From NCBI RefSeq assembly GCF_033949425.1, contig NZ_JAXAVX010000011.1:50030-114029 (forward strand): a DNA stretch of 64,000 nucleotides. The letters are read 5' to 3'. Positions 26,156 through 35,176 of this stretch are shown in pieces. Under the pieces are notes generated by a model. The model was given only the letters and a program-made list of their open reading frames with translations. It ran no database searches and was not told the DNA's origin. Source of the DNA: Patulibacter brassicae. GTDB lineage: Bacteria; Actinomycetota; Thermoleophilia; Solirubrobacterales; Solirubrobacteraceae. Made by a program: the position numbers and the translations under genes. Numbering within the stretch: the stretch's first letter is position 1; the number at the start of each line of letters is the position of its first letter.

Positions 26156-27730
26156 CTAGTCGCCGGCGGCGTACTCCAGGATCGAGCCGTCGACGAGCCA
26201 CTCCACGGGGGCCTTGTCGTCGGTGTAGGTCCGCCCGCCGCGGGGCGCGTCGCGCAGGTCGCGAGCTGCGCGCTCCGCGACGGGGCGCAGCTCGGCCGGC
26301 AGCGTGCGGGCGGCGGTCGCCAGGCGCGCGGCGGAGGCCGCGGTCCGGGTGGCCAGCAGGAGGGTGTTCGTGCGGGTCATCCGGTAGCTCAGCACGGTCG
26401 GGAACGCGGTCCGCAGGGTGGCGGAGAGGACGCGCTCGAGCTGGTCGCTGCCCTCGGGGTGCCCGACGTTCACGATCGCCGCGCCGCGCGGGGTCAGCCG
26501 GTCGCGGACGAGCCGGAAGAACTCCTCCGTCGTCAGGTAGAACGGGATGTACGGCTGCCGGTAGGCGTCGATGCCGATGAGGTCGTAGCGCCCGCCGGCG
26601 TCGCGACCGCGGTCGGCGGCCTCGCGCAGGAACGGCCGGGCGTCCTTCGTGTGGACCCGCATCCGGCCGCCCTGCGGCATCCCGAGCCACTTCCGGCCGA
26701 GCTCGGAGACCTTGCCGTCGATCTCGACGCCGTCGAAGCGCTGGACCTGCGGGTAGTAGTGCAGCATCGCGCGGCCGACCGTGCCGCCGGCGTTGCCGAG
26801 CATGGCCACGCGTCGCGGGGGCAGCGGCGCGCCCTCCACGGTGAGCGCGCCGGCGACCGAGAAGGGCAGCACCTGGTAGGCGTCCCAGTAGTTGCCGGTG
26901 AGGTACGTGTCGGCGCGCCAGACGGAGTGGATCGCCTGGCCTTCGTTGAGCTCCAGCCGCCGCTCGACGCCGGCCGGCAGCCCCATCGCCACGCCGTCGC
27001 CGTCCTGCGTCCGGTGCTCGACGATGCGGGCGTACTGGTACGTCGTCTCGGCCTCGTCGAGGACGACGTCGTCCCCGCTGGCCGGCTTCGTGACGCCCGG
27101 GGGCAGGGCGAGCAGCGCGGCGATGAGGACCGGCACGAGGAGCGCGCGGCGCGGCAGCCCGATGGCGCCGACGAGCGCGATGGCCAGCGCGAAGAGGAGG
27201 AACGTCCGCTGCGTGCCCACGAACGGGATCAGGACGAGCGACGAGAGGAACGTGCCGACGAGGCTGCCCGTCGTCCCGAACGCCGAGAGGCGCCCGGCCG
27301 TGCGCCCGGCGGTCCGGACGTCGTCGACGGCGAGGCGCACCGCCCACGGCGACACGGCGCCGATGAGGATCAGCGGGACCGCGATCAGCCCGAGCATCCC
27401 GATCAGCGAGCCGACGAACGCGCCGGCGTCGATCTCGTCGAGGCCCTGGACGGCGAGGTCGAGGAACGGTCCGGCGATCAGCGGGATCGCGGCGAACAGC
27501 AGCGCCGCGACGAGCACGAGCTGGCGGAGCTTGCGCTCCTCCGGGTGGTCGTCGGCGAAGCGCCCGCCGAGCCAGTAGCCCAGCGAGAGCGACACGAGGA
27601 CGACGCCGATCGTGTTGGCCCAGATGAGCGTCGAGTCGCCGAAGTACGGGGCGAGCAGCCGCGCCGCGGCCATCTCGGCGCCGAGGGTCCCGGCGCCGAC
27701 GACGAACACCAGGAGCGGGAGGCTGCGCAC
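26156..27730 (-). CDS. Membrane-anchored spermidine synthase-like protein
   Basis: A 524-residue protein with about 8 hydrophobic segments in the first 250 residues (starting VRSLPLLVFVVGAGTLGAEMAAARLLAP) and a cytosolic class I methyltransferase/aminopropyltransferase-like domain. The latter shows RRVAMLGNAGGTVGRA (the SAM-type nucleotide loop), FDGVEIDGKV (acidic ribose ligand) and YDLIGIDAYRQPYIP. Such 'fused MFS/spermidine synthase' proteins are common in actinobacteria; polyamine synthesis has not been shown for most. The start is uncertain: GTG at 27730 lies 7 nt after TACAGT (leaderless), but GTG at 27751 and an ATG at 27886 are in frame. Confidence 0.75.
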   Translation of the reverse strand: MRSLPLLVFVVGAGTLGAEMAAARLLAPYFGDSTLIWANTIGVVLVSLSLGYWLGGRFADDHPEERKLRQLVLVAALLFAAIPLIAGPFLDLAVQGLDEIDAGAFVGSLIGMLGLIAVPLILIGAVSPWAVRLAVDDVRTAGRTAGRLSAFGTTGSLVGTFLSSLVLIPFVGTQRTFLLFALAIALVGAIGLPRRALLVPVLIAALLALPPGVTKPASGDDVVLDEAETTYQYARIVEHRTQDGDGVAMGLPAGVERRLELNEGQAIHSVWRADTYLTGNYWDAYQVLPFSVAGALTVEGAPLPPRRVAMLGNAGGTVGRAMLHYYPQVQRFDGVEIDGKVSELGRKWLGMPQGGRMRVHTKDARPFLREAADRGRDAGGRYDLIGIDAYRQPYIPFYLTTEEFFRLVRDRLTPRGAAIVNVGHPEGSDQLERVLSATLRTAFPTVLSYRMTRTNTLLLATRTAASAARLATAARTLPAELRPVAERAARDLRDAPRGGRTYTDDKAPVEWLVDGSILEYAAGD

Positions 27731-27737
27731 CGCGGGA

Positions 27738-27743
27738 ACTGTA
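27738..27743 (-). promoter_or_regulatory. TACAGT -10 box before the spermidine synthase-like gene
   Basis: TACAGT on the minus strand ends 7 nt before the GTG at 27730 and supports that start as a leaderless one. Confidence 0.4.
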
Positions 27744-28014
27744 GGGACCACGGGCGCCCGACGACGCGCTCGACGAGTGGCGTCGCGCCACGATCCGGTG
27801 CCCGGACGCGGTACGCACGGGCGGGAACTCGGGCCGGCCCGGGCGATCCGGCGGCCGTTGATCTGCGCTTCAGGTGCGGCACCCAAGGTGTCCGACGGAC
27901 CGGGCGGCCACGTCGTCGCCGGTCCCGACCAGCGCCTGGTCTCCCCCGGCGGTCGGCGGCCCTCCGTGGTCGCCGCCCGCGCTCCAGGCCGACCATTCGA
28001 ACGAGGAGGTTCCT

Positions 28015-28893
28015 ATGACCGCTCGCACGAAGACCATCGCCCTGCTCGCCGCCGGTGCCACCGCCGCCGGCTCCTTCGGCGCGGCCGCCGCGTCGGCGAC
28101 CCCCGGCTCGGGCTCCCCCGACGGCACGCGCGGCGACGCGCCGTCGTTCAGCGACCGCGGGCACCGCGGTGACCACGGGCAGCGCGCCTGGCTCAAGCGC
28201 GTCGCCCGGGCGCTCGACGTCTCGCGGGGGGACCTGCGCGCCGCGCTGCGCGACGCGAGCGACGACGCGCGGGACGCCGCGAAGCAGACGCTCGCCGAGG
28301 AGCTCGGCGTGAGCGCGAAGCAGCTGCGCGAGGCGGTGAAGGAGGCGCGGAAGCTCGTCCGCGAGGGCGACGCCCCGAACGCGCCGGCCGAGCCGACGAC
28401 GCCGACGACCCCGGCCGAGCCGACGACGCCGGCCGAGCCGACGACGCCGGCCGAGCCGACGACCCCGGCGCCGCCCGCGGCCGACGCGCGGACCGCGCCC
28501 GATGACGAGCAGGGCGAGCGCGGCCGCGGCCACGACGGGCCGGTCGACGAGCGCGCCGCCTTCGTCGCCGCGCTCGCGAAGGTCCTCGACAAGGACGCCG
28601 TCGACGTGACGAAGGCGCTCGACGCGGCGCGCAGCGCCGCCGAAGACGCGTTCCTCGAGACGCTCGCCGACGAGCTGGATCGCACCGAGGCCCAGGTCCG
28701 CAAGGCGCTCGCGCAGGCCGTCCCGGGCACGCCGACGCCCGAGCAGCCCGCGCCGGGCGATGAGCAGCCGGCGCCGGGCGATGAGCAGCCCGCGCCGGGC
28801 GATCAGCAGCCGGCGCCGGGTGGCGAGCAGCCCGCCCCGGGCGACGCGCCGTCCAGCGACGCGCCCGCCCCGCAGCCCGCGCCCGCGAGCTGA
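28015..28893 (+). CDS. Secreted repetitive protein with two helical modules and Pro-rich linkers
   Basis: A 292-residue exported protein with a clear signal peptide (about residues 1-29, KTIALLAAGATAAGSFGAAAASA). Two related helical units (about 55-112, 'LKRVARALDVSRGDLRAALR ... LGVSAKQLREAVKEA' and about 180-240, 'LAKVLDKDAVDVTKALD ... LDRTEAQVRKALAQA') are separated by PAEPTT repeats. The second is followed by five QPAPGDE-type heptads to the C-terminus. The Pro-rich parts could span the cell wall. No catalytic motif; binding or structural roles are possible. A strong GAGGAGG site lies 5 nt before the ATG. No partner gene is evident. Confidence 0.72.
   Translation: MTARTKTIALLAAGATAAGSFGAAAASATPGSGSPDGTRGDAPSFSDRGHRGDHGQRAWLKRVARALDVSRGDLRAALRDASDDARDAAKQTLAEELGVSAKQLREAVKEARKLVREGDAPNAPAEPTTPTTPAEPTTPAEPTTPAEPTTPAPPAADARTAPDDEQGERGRGHDGPVDERAAFVAALAKVLDKDAVDVTKALDAARSAAEDAFLETLADELDRTEAQVRKALAQAVPGTPTPEQPAPGDEQPAPGDEQPAPGDQQPAPGGEQPAPGDAPSSDAPAPQPAPAS
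28743..28853 (+). repeat. Five 21-bp repeats encoding QPAPGDE-like heptads
   Basis: About five near-identical 21-bp units in frame at the 3' end of the secreted-protein gene. A second repeat set (PAEPTT, 18 bp) lies at about 28384-28470. Both could vary in number by recombination. Confidence 0.75.
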
Positions 28894-29068
28894 GCGACGC
28901 CGTCCTGCGGCCCGGGGCCGCGTGCTCCGGGCCGCCGCGGCGGTCCGTCCGTCCGTCCGCCTCGCGCCGGCGGCTTCACCCGACGATCACGGGGGCGGGT
29001 CCGGCGTCGTTAGGGTCGGGTCCCCCGACAGCGGTGCCGGCGAGGACGGCGCCGGGAGAGGACGATCC

Positions 29069-32000
29069 GTGCAGGACGAGTCGATGGTCCAGGCAGTGCT
29101 CGACGCGATCCCCGCGACCGCGGCGGACGGCCTCGAGGGCCTCGACGCCCTCGTCGGGGAGTACCTCCGGCGCGACGCGCCGGGCGACGTCGGCGACGAG
29201 GCGGCGGTCCTCGCCGGGCTCCTCGTCCTCGCCGCCGGCCGCGCCGACGGGACGGTCGCGGTCCGCGTCTTCACCCCGACCCGCGACGACGACGGCTACG
29301 AGACGCCCGGCAGCGTCCTGGAGACGAACGCCGCCGACCAGCCGTTCCTCGTCGACACGATCCTCGAGCAGGTCCGCGCGCACGGGCTGGAGCCGCGCGT
29401 CGTGCGCCACCCCGTCGTCGGCGTGCAGCGCGACGAGCGCCGTCGGCTGCGGCGGATCATCACCCTCGACAGCGACACGACGCCCGACGATCCCGGCACC
29501 CGCCAGGAGCAGGAGGGCACGCGCGCGGAGTCGCTCGTGCACGTCGAGCTCGATCGCCGGCTGCGCCCCGAGGAGGTCGCCGCGCTGGAGGACGCCGTCC
29601 GCGGCGCCCTCTCCGACGCGCGCCGGATCGTCGCCGACTTCCGCGCCCTGCGCGACCGCGTGCAGGAGATCGCCGACGCCGTCGCGCGCGACGGCGACGG
29701 GCGGACGTTCGCACGCGTCGGCCGCGACGGCCTGCGTCCCCGCGACGACGCGGAGACCGCCACGGACGAGGACCCCGGCGACGACCCGGACGAGGTCGCC
29801 GCGTTCCTGCGCTGGCTCGGCGAGGAGAACGCCGTCCTGCTCGGCGCGGCCGACCACCGGCTCGACGACGGCGCGCTCGTCGCCGGCAGCGCGCTGGGGC
29901 TGCTCGCGCCCGAGCAGGCCGGTGCCGCCGGTCGCGAGCCGATCGACCCGCCCGCCGAGGGCACGCTCGAGCGCCTCCGCGGCGGCGAGCTGATCTCGAT
30001 CGGCCACACGGTCGCCCTGTCGCCGGTCCACCGCCGGGCGCGGATGGAGGACGTCGCGGTGCGGGTCGACGGTCCGGACGGCGCGCTCCTGCGGCGGGTC
30101 GTGCTGCTCGTGGCGTCGCGCGCCTACGCGTCGCCGGCGAGCGAGATGCCGCTGCTGCGCGGCACGCTGCACCGGATCCTCCGCGACGAGCGGGTGCTGC
30201 CCGGCTCGCACGACTGGAAGGCGATCGTCGCGCTCTTCGACTCCTTCCCGAAGGACGAGCTGTTCGCGCTCTCGGCCGCCGACGTGCGCCGCACGCTCGT
30301 GCGCTTCGTCGACCTCGGGCCCGGCCGGGTGGCGCTCCACGCGCGGGAGACCGCCGACGGGCGCACCGCGACGATCGTCGTCGCGGTGCCCCGCAGCTCC
30401 TACGACGCCGGCGTGCGCGACGCCCTGCGCGACCTCGCTCGCGAGCGCTTCGGGACCGACCGGATGGCGACGCACGAGGTGCTCGGCGAGGGCGACCACG
30501 CCTACCTGCACCTGCAGCTCTACGACCCCGACGGGCTGCGCCGCGTCGACGTCGACGGCCTGCAGGAGGCCGCGGAGCGGATCGCCCGCAGCTGGGACGA
30601 CCGGCTGCGCGAGTCGCTCGTGGCGCGCCACGGCGAGGAGCGCGGCGGCGTCCTGGCGGCGCGCTGGAGCCCGCGGCTGCCCGGTCACTACAAGGCGGGT
30701 GCCGACCCGGTCGGCGCGGTCCACGACATCGAGGCGCTCCAGCAGCTCAGCACCGGCTCGGACGACCTGCTCGTCACGCTGAAGCACGAGCCGGGCGAGG
30801 CGCAGGACGCCGGGACGACCCGCGTGGCGTTCGTCGTCCGCGGCGCGAAGGTCGAGCTCTCGCGCGCGATGCCGATCCTCGAGCACCTCGGGCTGCACGT
30901 CGTCGAGGAGCGCCCGACGCAGCTGCGGGGCGGCGAGCCGGTGTGGATCCAGGACTTCGGCGTGCTGGGCCCCGACGGCCCGCTCGACCTCGACCGCTGC
31001 GGCGACCGCGTCGCCGCGGCGATCACGGCCGCGTGGCGGGGCGAGACGGAGTCCGACACGCTGAACCGGCTCGTCGTCCTGACACCGCTGGCCCACGATC
31101 GGCTCGAGGTCCTGCGGGCCTACCGCCGCTACCGCCAGCGGATCGGCTCGCGGTTCACGGAGCGCTACCAGAACGACGTCATCGTCCAGCACCACGCCAT
31201 CACCGAGAAGCTCGTGCGGCTGTTCGAGCTGCGCTTCGGCGGTCCCGGCTCGGACGACCCGGGCGCCGCGCCGCGGGTCGACGAGCCCCGCGACGAGGCC
31301 GCCGAGCAGGCGCTGCGCGACGAGATCCTCGCCGACCTCGACGAGGTCTCCTCGCTGGATCACGACCGGATCCTCCGCAACCAGCTGCAGGCGATCGACG
31401 CGACGTACCGGACGAACGCCTACGTCCCCGGACGCGGTGCGCTCGCCTTCAAGCTCAAGAGCGCGGAGGTCCCGGCGATCCCGCACCCGACGCCGCTGTG
31501 GGAGATCTACGTCCACGGCCACGACGTCGAGGGCATCCACCTGCGCGGCGGCATGATCGCGCGCGGCGGCCTGCGGTGGTCCGATCGGGAGGACTACCGG
31601 ACCGAGGTCCTCGGCCTCATGCGGGCGCAGATGGTGAAGAACGCCGTGATCGTCCCGGCCGGGGCGAAGGGCGGCTTCCTGCTGCGGGGCCCGGCGCCGA
31701 CCGACCAGGCGACGGCGCGCGAGGCGGTGCGGCGCGGCTACGTGACGTTCATCAGCGCGCTCCTGGACGTCACCGACGACCTGCGCGACGGCGAGGTGGT
31801 GCATCCCGACCACGTGCGCGTGCTCGACGGCGAGGACCACTACCTCGTGGTGGCCGCCGACAAGGGCACCGCGACGTTCTCCGACACCGCCAACGAGATC
31901 GCCGTCCGGCGCGGGTTCTGGCTCGGCGACGCGTTCGCGTCGGGCGGCTCGGCCGGGTACGACCACAAGGCGCTGGGCATCACGGCGCGCGGGGCGTGGG

Positions 32001-33961
32001 AGTCGGTGAAGCGGCACTTCCTCGAGCGCGGGGTGGACCCGGAGTCCGACCCGATCACGGCGGTCGGCATCGGCGACATGTCCGGCGACGTCTTCGGCAA
32101 CGGGATGCTCCTGTCGCGATCGCTGCGCCTCGTGGCCGCCTACGACCACCGGCACGTCTTCCTCGACCCGGACCCGCAGGACGCCGAGGCCTCCTGGCAG
32201 GAGCGCCGGCGGCTGTTCGAGCTCGAGCGCTCGAGCTGGGACGACTACGACCGCGCCCTGCTCAGCGAGGGCGGCGGGATCTTCCCGCGGACCGCGAAGC
32301 ACGTCGAGACGACGCCGCAGATCCGCGAGGCCCTCGGGATCGAGGCGGAGCGGCTCGCGCCCAGCGAGCTCATCCAGGCGATCCTGCGCGCGCCGGTCGA
32401 CCTGCTGTGGAACGGTGGGATCGGGACGGTCGTCAAGGCGTCGTGGGAGCGCGACGCCGACGCCGAGGACCGCGCCTCGGACGCGATCCGCGTCGATGCG
32501 CGCGACCTGCGCTGCCGGGTCGTGGGGGAGGGCGGCAACCTCGGCTTCACGCAGTCCGCTCGGATCGAGTTCGCGATGGCGGGCGGCGCCATCAACGCGG
32601 ACTTCATCGACAACTCCGCCGGCGTGGACTCGTCCGACCACGAGGTGAACCTCAAGATCCTGCTCGACGACGCGGTCCGTCGCGGCCTGCTGGACGGGGA
32701 CGAGCGCAACGCGCTGCTCGAGCAGGTGACCGACGAGGTCGTGGCGCACGTCCTCGACGACAGCGTGGCCCAGGCGCGCGTCCTGACGGGCGAGGAGCGC
32801 CGGGCCGCCGAGCGCACCCAGGCCGCCGAGGAGCTCATGACGAGCCTCGAGCACGAGGGGCACTTCGACCGCGCGACGCTCGACCTGCCCGGGGGCGAGG
32901 AGCTCGCCGACCGACGGGCGGCGGGTCGGGGGCTCACCCGTCCGGAGCTCTCGGTGCTCGTCGCGTCGGCGAAGCTCTCCATCAGCCGCGCCCTCCTCGA
33001 CTCGCCGCTGCCCGACGACCCAGGCCTCGAGGGCGACCTCGCCGCGTACTTCCCGGCGCCGTTGCGGGAGCGCTTCGGGGACCTCGTGGCGGAGCACCCC
33101 CTGCGCCGCGAGCTCGTCGCGACGATCCTCGCCAACGAGGTCGTCAACACCATGGGGCCGACGATCGTGGCCCGCCGCGCGGCGGAGTTCGCCGTGCCGC
33201 CCTCGCGGGTCGTCCGGGCCCTGCGGATCGCGATCGGCGCCGCGGACGCGCGCCGGTGGTGGGCCGCCGTCGAGGAGACCGACGTCGAGCCCGACGTCCG
33301 CTGGGGCCTGCGCGCCGTGGTCGACGAGCTCGTGCGCGCGACGAGCCGCTTCCACCTCGCCGGCGCGCGGGACGGCGACGAGGACCTCGCCGTCACGATC
33401 GAGCGTCACCGCGAGGGGATGGCCGAGATCCGCGAGCGGCTCGACGACCTGGCGCCGAGCGACGCGCGCGAGGCGCGCGTCGTCGCGGCGATCGAGGCGG
33501 GCGTGCCCGCCGAGCTCGCCCGTGCCGTCCACGCCGGTCCGGCGCTGCAGCTGGCGCCGTGGGTGGTCGCCGGCGCCCAGCGGATCGACCGCTCGGTCCT
33601 CGACGTCGCGGTGGCGACGCTGCGGACGGAGCCGCTGCTCGGCCTGCAGGCGCTGCACGACGCGATCGACGCCCTGCCGCGCGGGGAGCGGACGACGCGC
33701 TGGGCCGCGCAGGGGCTGCGCGACGACCTGCTCGAGGCGCGGGCGGACATCGCCCGCGCCGCGCTGGCCGCCGCGGACGCCGGCACGGCACCGGGCGACG
33801 CCGTGGAGGCGTGGATCGAGCGCTGCGCATCGGACCGGGGCCGCCTGCGGGCGCTGCTGCGGGACCTGCCGGCCGACCCGCGCGGGCAGGAGGCCTCGAC
33901 GGCGGCCGCGGCGACCCTCGCGATCCGGCGGCTCTGGGCGATCGCGGAGCGCGAGGCCTAG
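29069..33961 (+). CDS. gdh: NAD-specific glutamate dehydrogenase, large (180-kDa) type
   Basis: A 1630-residue enzyme oxidising glutamate to 2-oxoglutarate and ammonia with NAD, as in Streptomyces clavuligerus, Pseudomonas GdhB and M. tuberculosis Rv2476c. The N-terminal 700 residues are ACT-like/regulatory. The catalytic domain includes GGMIARGGLRWSDREDYRTEVLGLM and KNAVIVPAGAKGGF at about 830-870, and the NAD-binding part has VGIGDMSGDVFGNGML and EGGNLGFTQSARIEFA. Length is as expected. The GTG at 29069 has GGAGAGGA upstream; an ATG five codons later is an alternative. It is convergent with the GNAT gene and the two stops share CTAG at 33958-33961. Confidence 0.95.
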   Translation: MQDESMVQAVLDAIPATAADGLEGLDALVGEYLRRDAPGDVGDEAAVLAGLLVLAAGRADGTVAVRVFTPTRDDDGYETPGSVLETNAADQPFLVDTILEQVRAHGLEPRVVRHPVVGVQRDERRRLRRIITLDSDTTPDDPGTRQEQEGTRAESLVHVELDRRLRPEEVAALEDAVRGALSDARRIVADFRALRDRVQEIADAVARDGDGRTFARVGRDGLRPRDDAETATDEDPGDDPDEVAAFLRWLGEENAVLLGAADHRLDDGALVAGSALGLLAPEQAGAAGREPIDPPAEGTLERLRGGELISIGHTVALSPVHRRARMEDVAVRVDGPDGALLRRVVLLVASRAYASPASEMPLLRGTLHRILRDERVLPGSHDWKAIVALFDSFPKDELFALSAADVRRTLVRFVDLGPGRVALHARETADGRTATIVVAVPRSSYDAGVRDALRDLARERFGTDRMATHEVLGEGDHAYLHLQLYDPDGLRRVDVDGLQEAAERIARSWDDRLRESLVARHGEERGGVLAARWSPRLPGHYKAGADPVGAVHDIEALQQLSTGSDDLLVTLKHEPGEAQDAGTTRVAFVVRGAKVELSRAMPILEHLGLHVVEERPTQLRGGEPVWIQDFGVLGPDGPLDLDRCGDRVAAAITAAWRGETESDTLNRLVVLTPLAHDRLEVLRAYRRYRQRIGSRFTERYQNDVIVQHHAITEKLVRLFELRFGGPGSDDPGAAPRVDEPRDEAAEQALRDEILADLDEVSSLDHDRILRNQLQAIDATYRTNAYVPGRGALAFKLKSAEVPAIPHPTPLWEIYVHGHDVEGIHLRGGMIARGGLRWSDREDYRTEVLGLMRAQMVKNAVIVPAGAKGGFLLRGPAPTDQATAREAVRRGYVTFISALLDVTDDLRDGEVVHPDHVRVLDGEDHYLVVAADKGTATFSDTANEIAVRRGFWLGDAFASGGSAGYDHKALGITARGAWESVKRHFLERGVDPESDPITAVGIGDMSGDVFGNGMLLSRSLRLVAAYDHRHVFLDPDPQDAEASWQERRRLFELERSSWDDYDRALLSEGGGIFPRTAKHVETTPQIREALGIEAERLAPSELIQAILRAPVDLLWNGGIGTVVKASWERDADAEDRASDAIRVDARDLRCRVVGEGGNLGFTQSARIEFAMAGGAINADFIDNSAGVDSSDHEVNLKILLDDAVRRGLLDGDERNALLEQVTDEVVAHVLDDSVAQARVLTGEERRAAERTQAAEELMTSLEHEGHFDRATLDLPGGEELADRRAAGRGLTRPELSVLVASAKLSISRALLDSPLPDDPGLEGDLAAYFPAPLRERFGDLVAEHPLRRELVATILANEVVNTMGPTIVARRAAEFAVPPSRVVRALRIAIGAADARRWWAAVEETDVEPDVRWGLRAVVDELVRATSRFHLAGARDGDEDLAVTIERHREGMAEIRERLDDLAPSDAREARVVAAIEAGVPAELARAVHAGPALQLAPWVVAGAQRIDRSVLDVAVATLRTEPLLGLQALHDAIDALPRGERTTRWAAQGLRDDLLEARADIARAALAAADAGTAPGDAVEAWIERCASDRGRLRALLRDLPADPRGQEASTAAAATLAIRRLWAIAEREA

Positions 33962-34494
33962 CCGTCCTGGAGCTCCTTCGCGAGGAGCGCGACGGCCTTG
34001 CCGGTCGGGCCGGTGCGGCGGCCGACCTCGACGTAGCCGCGGGCCGCGTGGAACGCCAGCGAGGTCGGGTTGGGCGGCTCGACGTCGACCTCGCAGAGCA
34101 TCCGGCCGTGCGCGGCGGCGATCGCCTCGCACGCGTCGTAGAGCAGCGATCCGACCCCGCGCCGCCGGGCGCCCGCGGCGACGACGATCCGGTCGAGGTA
34201 GAGGAAGCGGTCGTAGCGCTCGGCGAACCACCGGTGGTGGTCGCCGTCGTAGTCCGTGCCCTCGGGCAGCGCCAGGCAGAAGGCCACGACGGCGCCGGCG
34301 GCGTCCTCGACGACGAACGCCGCGGTGCAGCGCGCGGCGATCTCCGTCAGGCGGGCCTCGTCGAGCGGACTGAGCACGGCGACGGACGCCGCGTTCAGCG
34401 CGAGGACCGCGGGATGGTCCGCCGCCGTCAGCGGGCGCAGGAGCAGGTCGAGCTCGTCGCCGGGCTCCAGCGGCACCGCCGGACCGGTGCTCAC
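33958..34494 (-). CDS. GNAT-family N-acetyltransferase
   Basis: A 178-residue acetyl-CoA-dependent acetyltransferase. The acetyl-CoA loop is seen in LDRIVVAAGARRRGVGSLLYDACEAIA (motif A, R-R-x-G-x-G), followed by a beta-bulge and NPTSLAFHAARGYVEVGRRTG (motif B). The N-terminus (LRPLTAADHPAVLALNAASV) resembles a subgroup with a 'DHHRWFAERYDRFLYLDRI' segment found in GCN5 proteins annotated in actinobacteria and proteobacteria. Substrate unknown. It begins with GTG overlapping the upstream gene stop by 4 nt (GTGA), so the two form an operon. Confidence 0.82.
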   Translation of the reverse strand: MSTGPAVPLEPGDELDLLLRPLTAADHPAVLALNAASVAVLSPLDEARLTEIAARCTAAFVVEDAAGAVVAFCLALPEGTDYDGDHHRWFAERYDRFLYLDRIVVAAGARRRGVGSLLYDACEAIAAAHGRMLCEVDVEPPNPTSLAFHAARGYVEVGRRTGPTGKAVALLAKELQDG

Positions 34495-35057
34495 GGATGG
34501 CCCCCGCCGTCGGAGGAGACGGCGGGCGGACGCGACTCCTCGGCCAGGGACGTGATGACGAGCGGTCCCTGGGCGGACTGCTCGAGGACCTCGCCCGCCT
34601 CGTCGGCCGAGCGGGCGTAGAGCTCGACGAGGAGGTGCACGACGATCCGGTCGTCCTCGTGGGTGTGGAAGCGGACGTGGCTGAAGAACTCCTGGGTGCC
34701 GGCGTCGCCGAGGGCGGCGAAGCTCAGCTGCTCGCCGGCCTCGGGGCCCGAGCAGCTCTCGACCTCGTCGGCGGCGACCGTCACGGTGCAGGACGCGACC
34801 CACGGCGTGCCCATGACGAGCCGCTCCCAGCGCGTGTCGTCGGCGACGAGCCGGCCGTCGCGGAAGAGCATGTGCGGCTGGTCGTGCATGCAGTCCAGGC
34901 ACTGCACGACGGCCTCCTGGTGCTCCTCGACGGCGATCGCGGGCGTGCCGGTGGTGGCGTCGACGCGGTGGATGCCGTCGTAGTGGACGTGCAGCTCCAG
35001 CGAGGTCGACCAGCACCGGTAGCAGCGCATCCACGGCAGGTTCCCGGACCCGGACAT
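34491..35057 (-). CDS. Hypothetical protein with N-terminal zinc-ribbon-like cysteines
   Basis: A 188-residue protein of unknown function. Cys12-x2-Cys15 and Cys53-x2-Cys56 could bind one zinc ion as a ribbon. The rest is beta-rich and acidic (FSHVRFHTHEDDRIVVHLLVELYARS) and ends in a Gly/Pro tail. No membrane segment. It is the first gene of a pair with the GNAT acetyltransferase, which it overlaps by 4 nt. TACGAT ends 6 nt before the ATG, giving a leaderless promoter. Confidence 0.65.
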   Translation of the reverse strand: MSGSGNLPWMRCYRCWSTSLELHVHYDGIHRVDATTGTPAIAVEEHQEAVVQCLDCMHDQPHMLFRDGRLVADDTRWERLVMGTPWVASCTVTVAADEVESCSGPEAGEQLSFAALGDAGTQEFFSHVRFHTHEDDRIVVHLLVELYARSADEAGEVLEQSAQGPLVITSLAEESRPPAVSSDGGGHP

Positions 35058-35069
35058 GGGCTGATCGTA
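35058..35069 (-). promoter_or_regulatory. TACGAT leaderless promoter
   Basis: TACGAT (35064-35069, minus strand) ends 6 nt before the ATG at 35057. No ribosome-binding site lies between. Confidence 0.55.
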
Positions 35070-35164
35070 CGACCCGGGACCGCTCGGACCGCGGCCCGTC
35101 GGCGGATCGACGGCGCTCCGCCGCGAAGCCGGCGCGGTCGGGGACCCGGCCGTCGCGCCACAGA

Positions 35165-35170
35165 TAGGCT
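35165..35170 (+). promoter_or_regulatory. TAGGCT -10 box of a leaderless promoter
   Basis: TAGGCT ends 6 nt before the GTG at 35177. This supports GTG as the true start of that gene. Confidence 0.55.
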
Positions 35171-35176
35171 GACCCC

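Noticed and set aside
28976..34231. 1751-codon open frame on the minus strand opposite gdh
   Set aside because: Arg/Asp/Val/Gln-rich composition, no domains, and exactly antisense to the unmistakable NAD-glutamate dehydrogenase; a GC-rich shadow frame.
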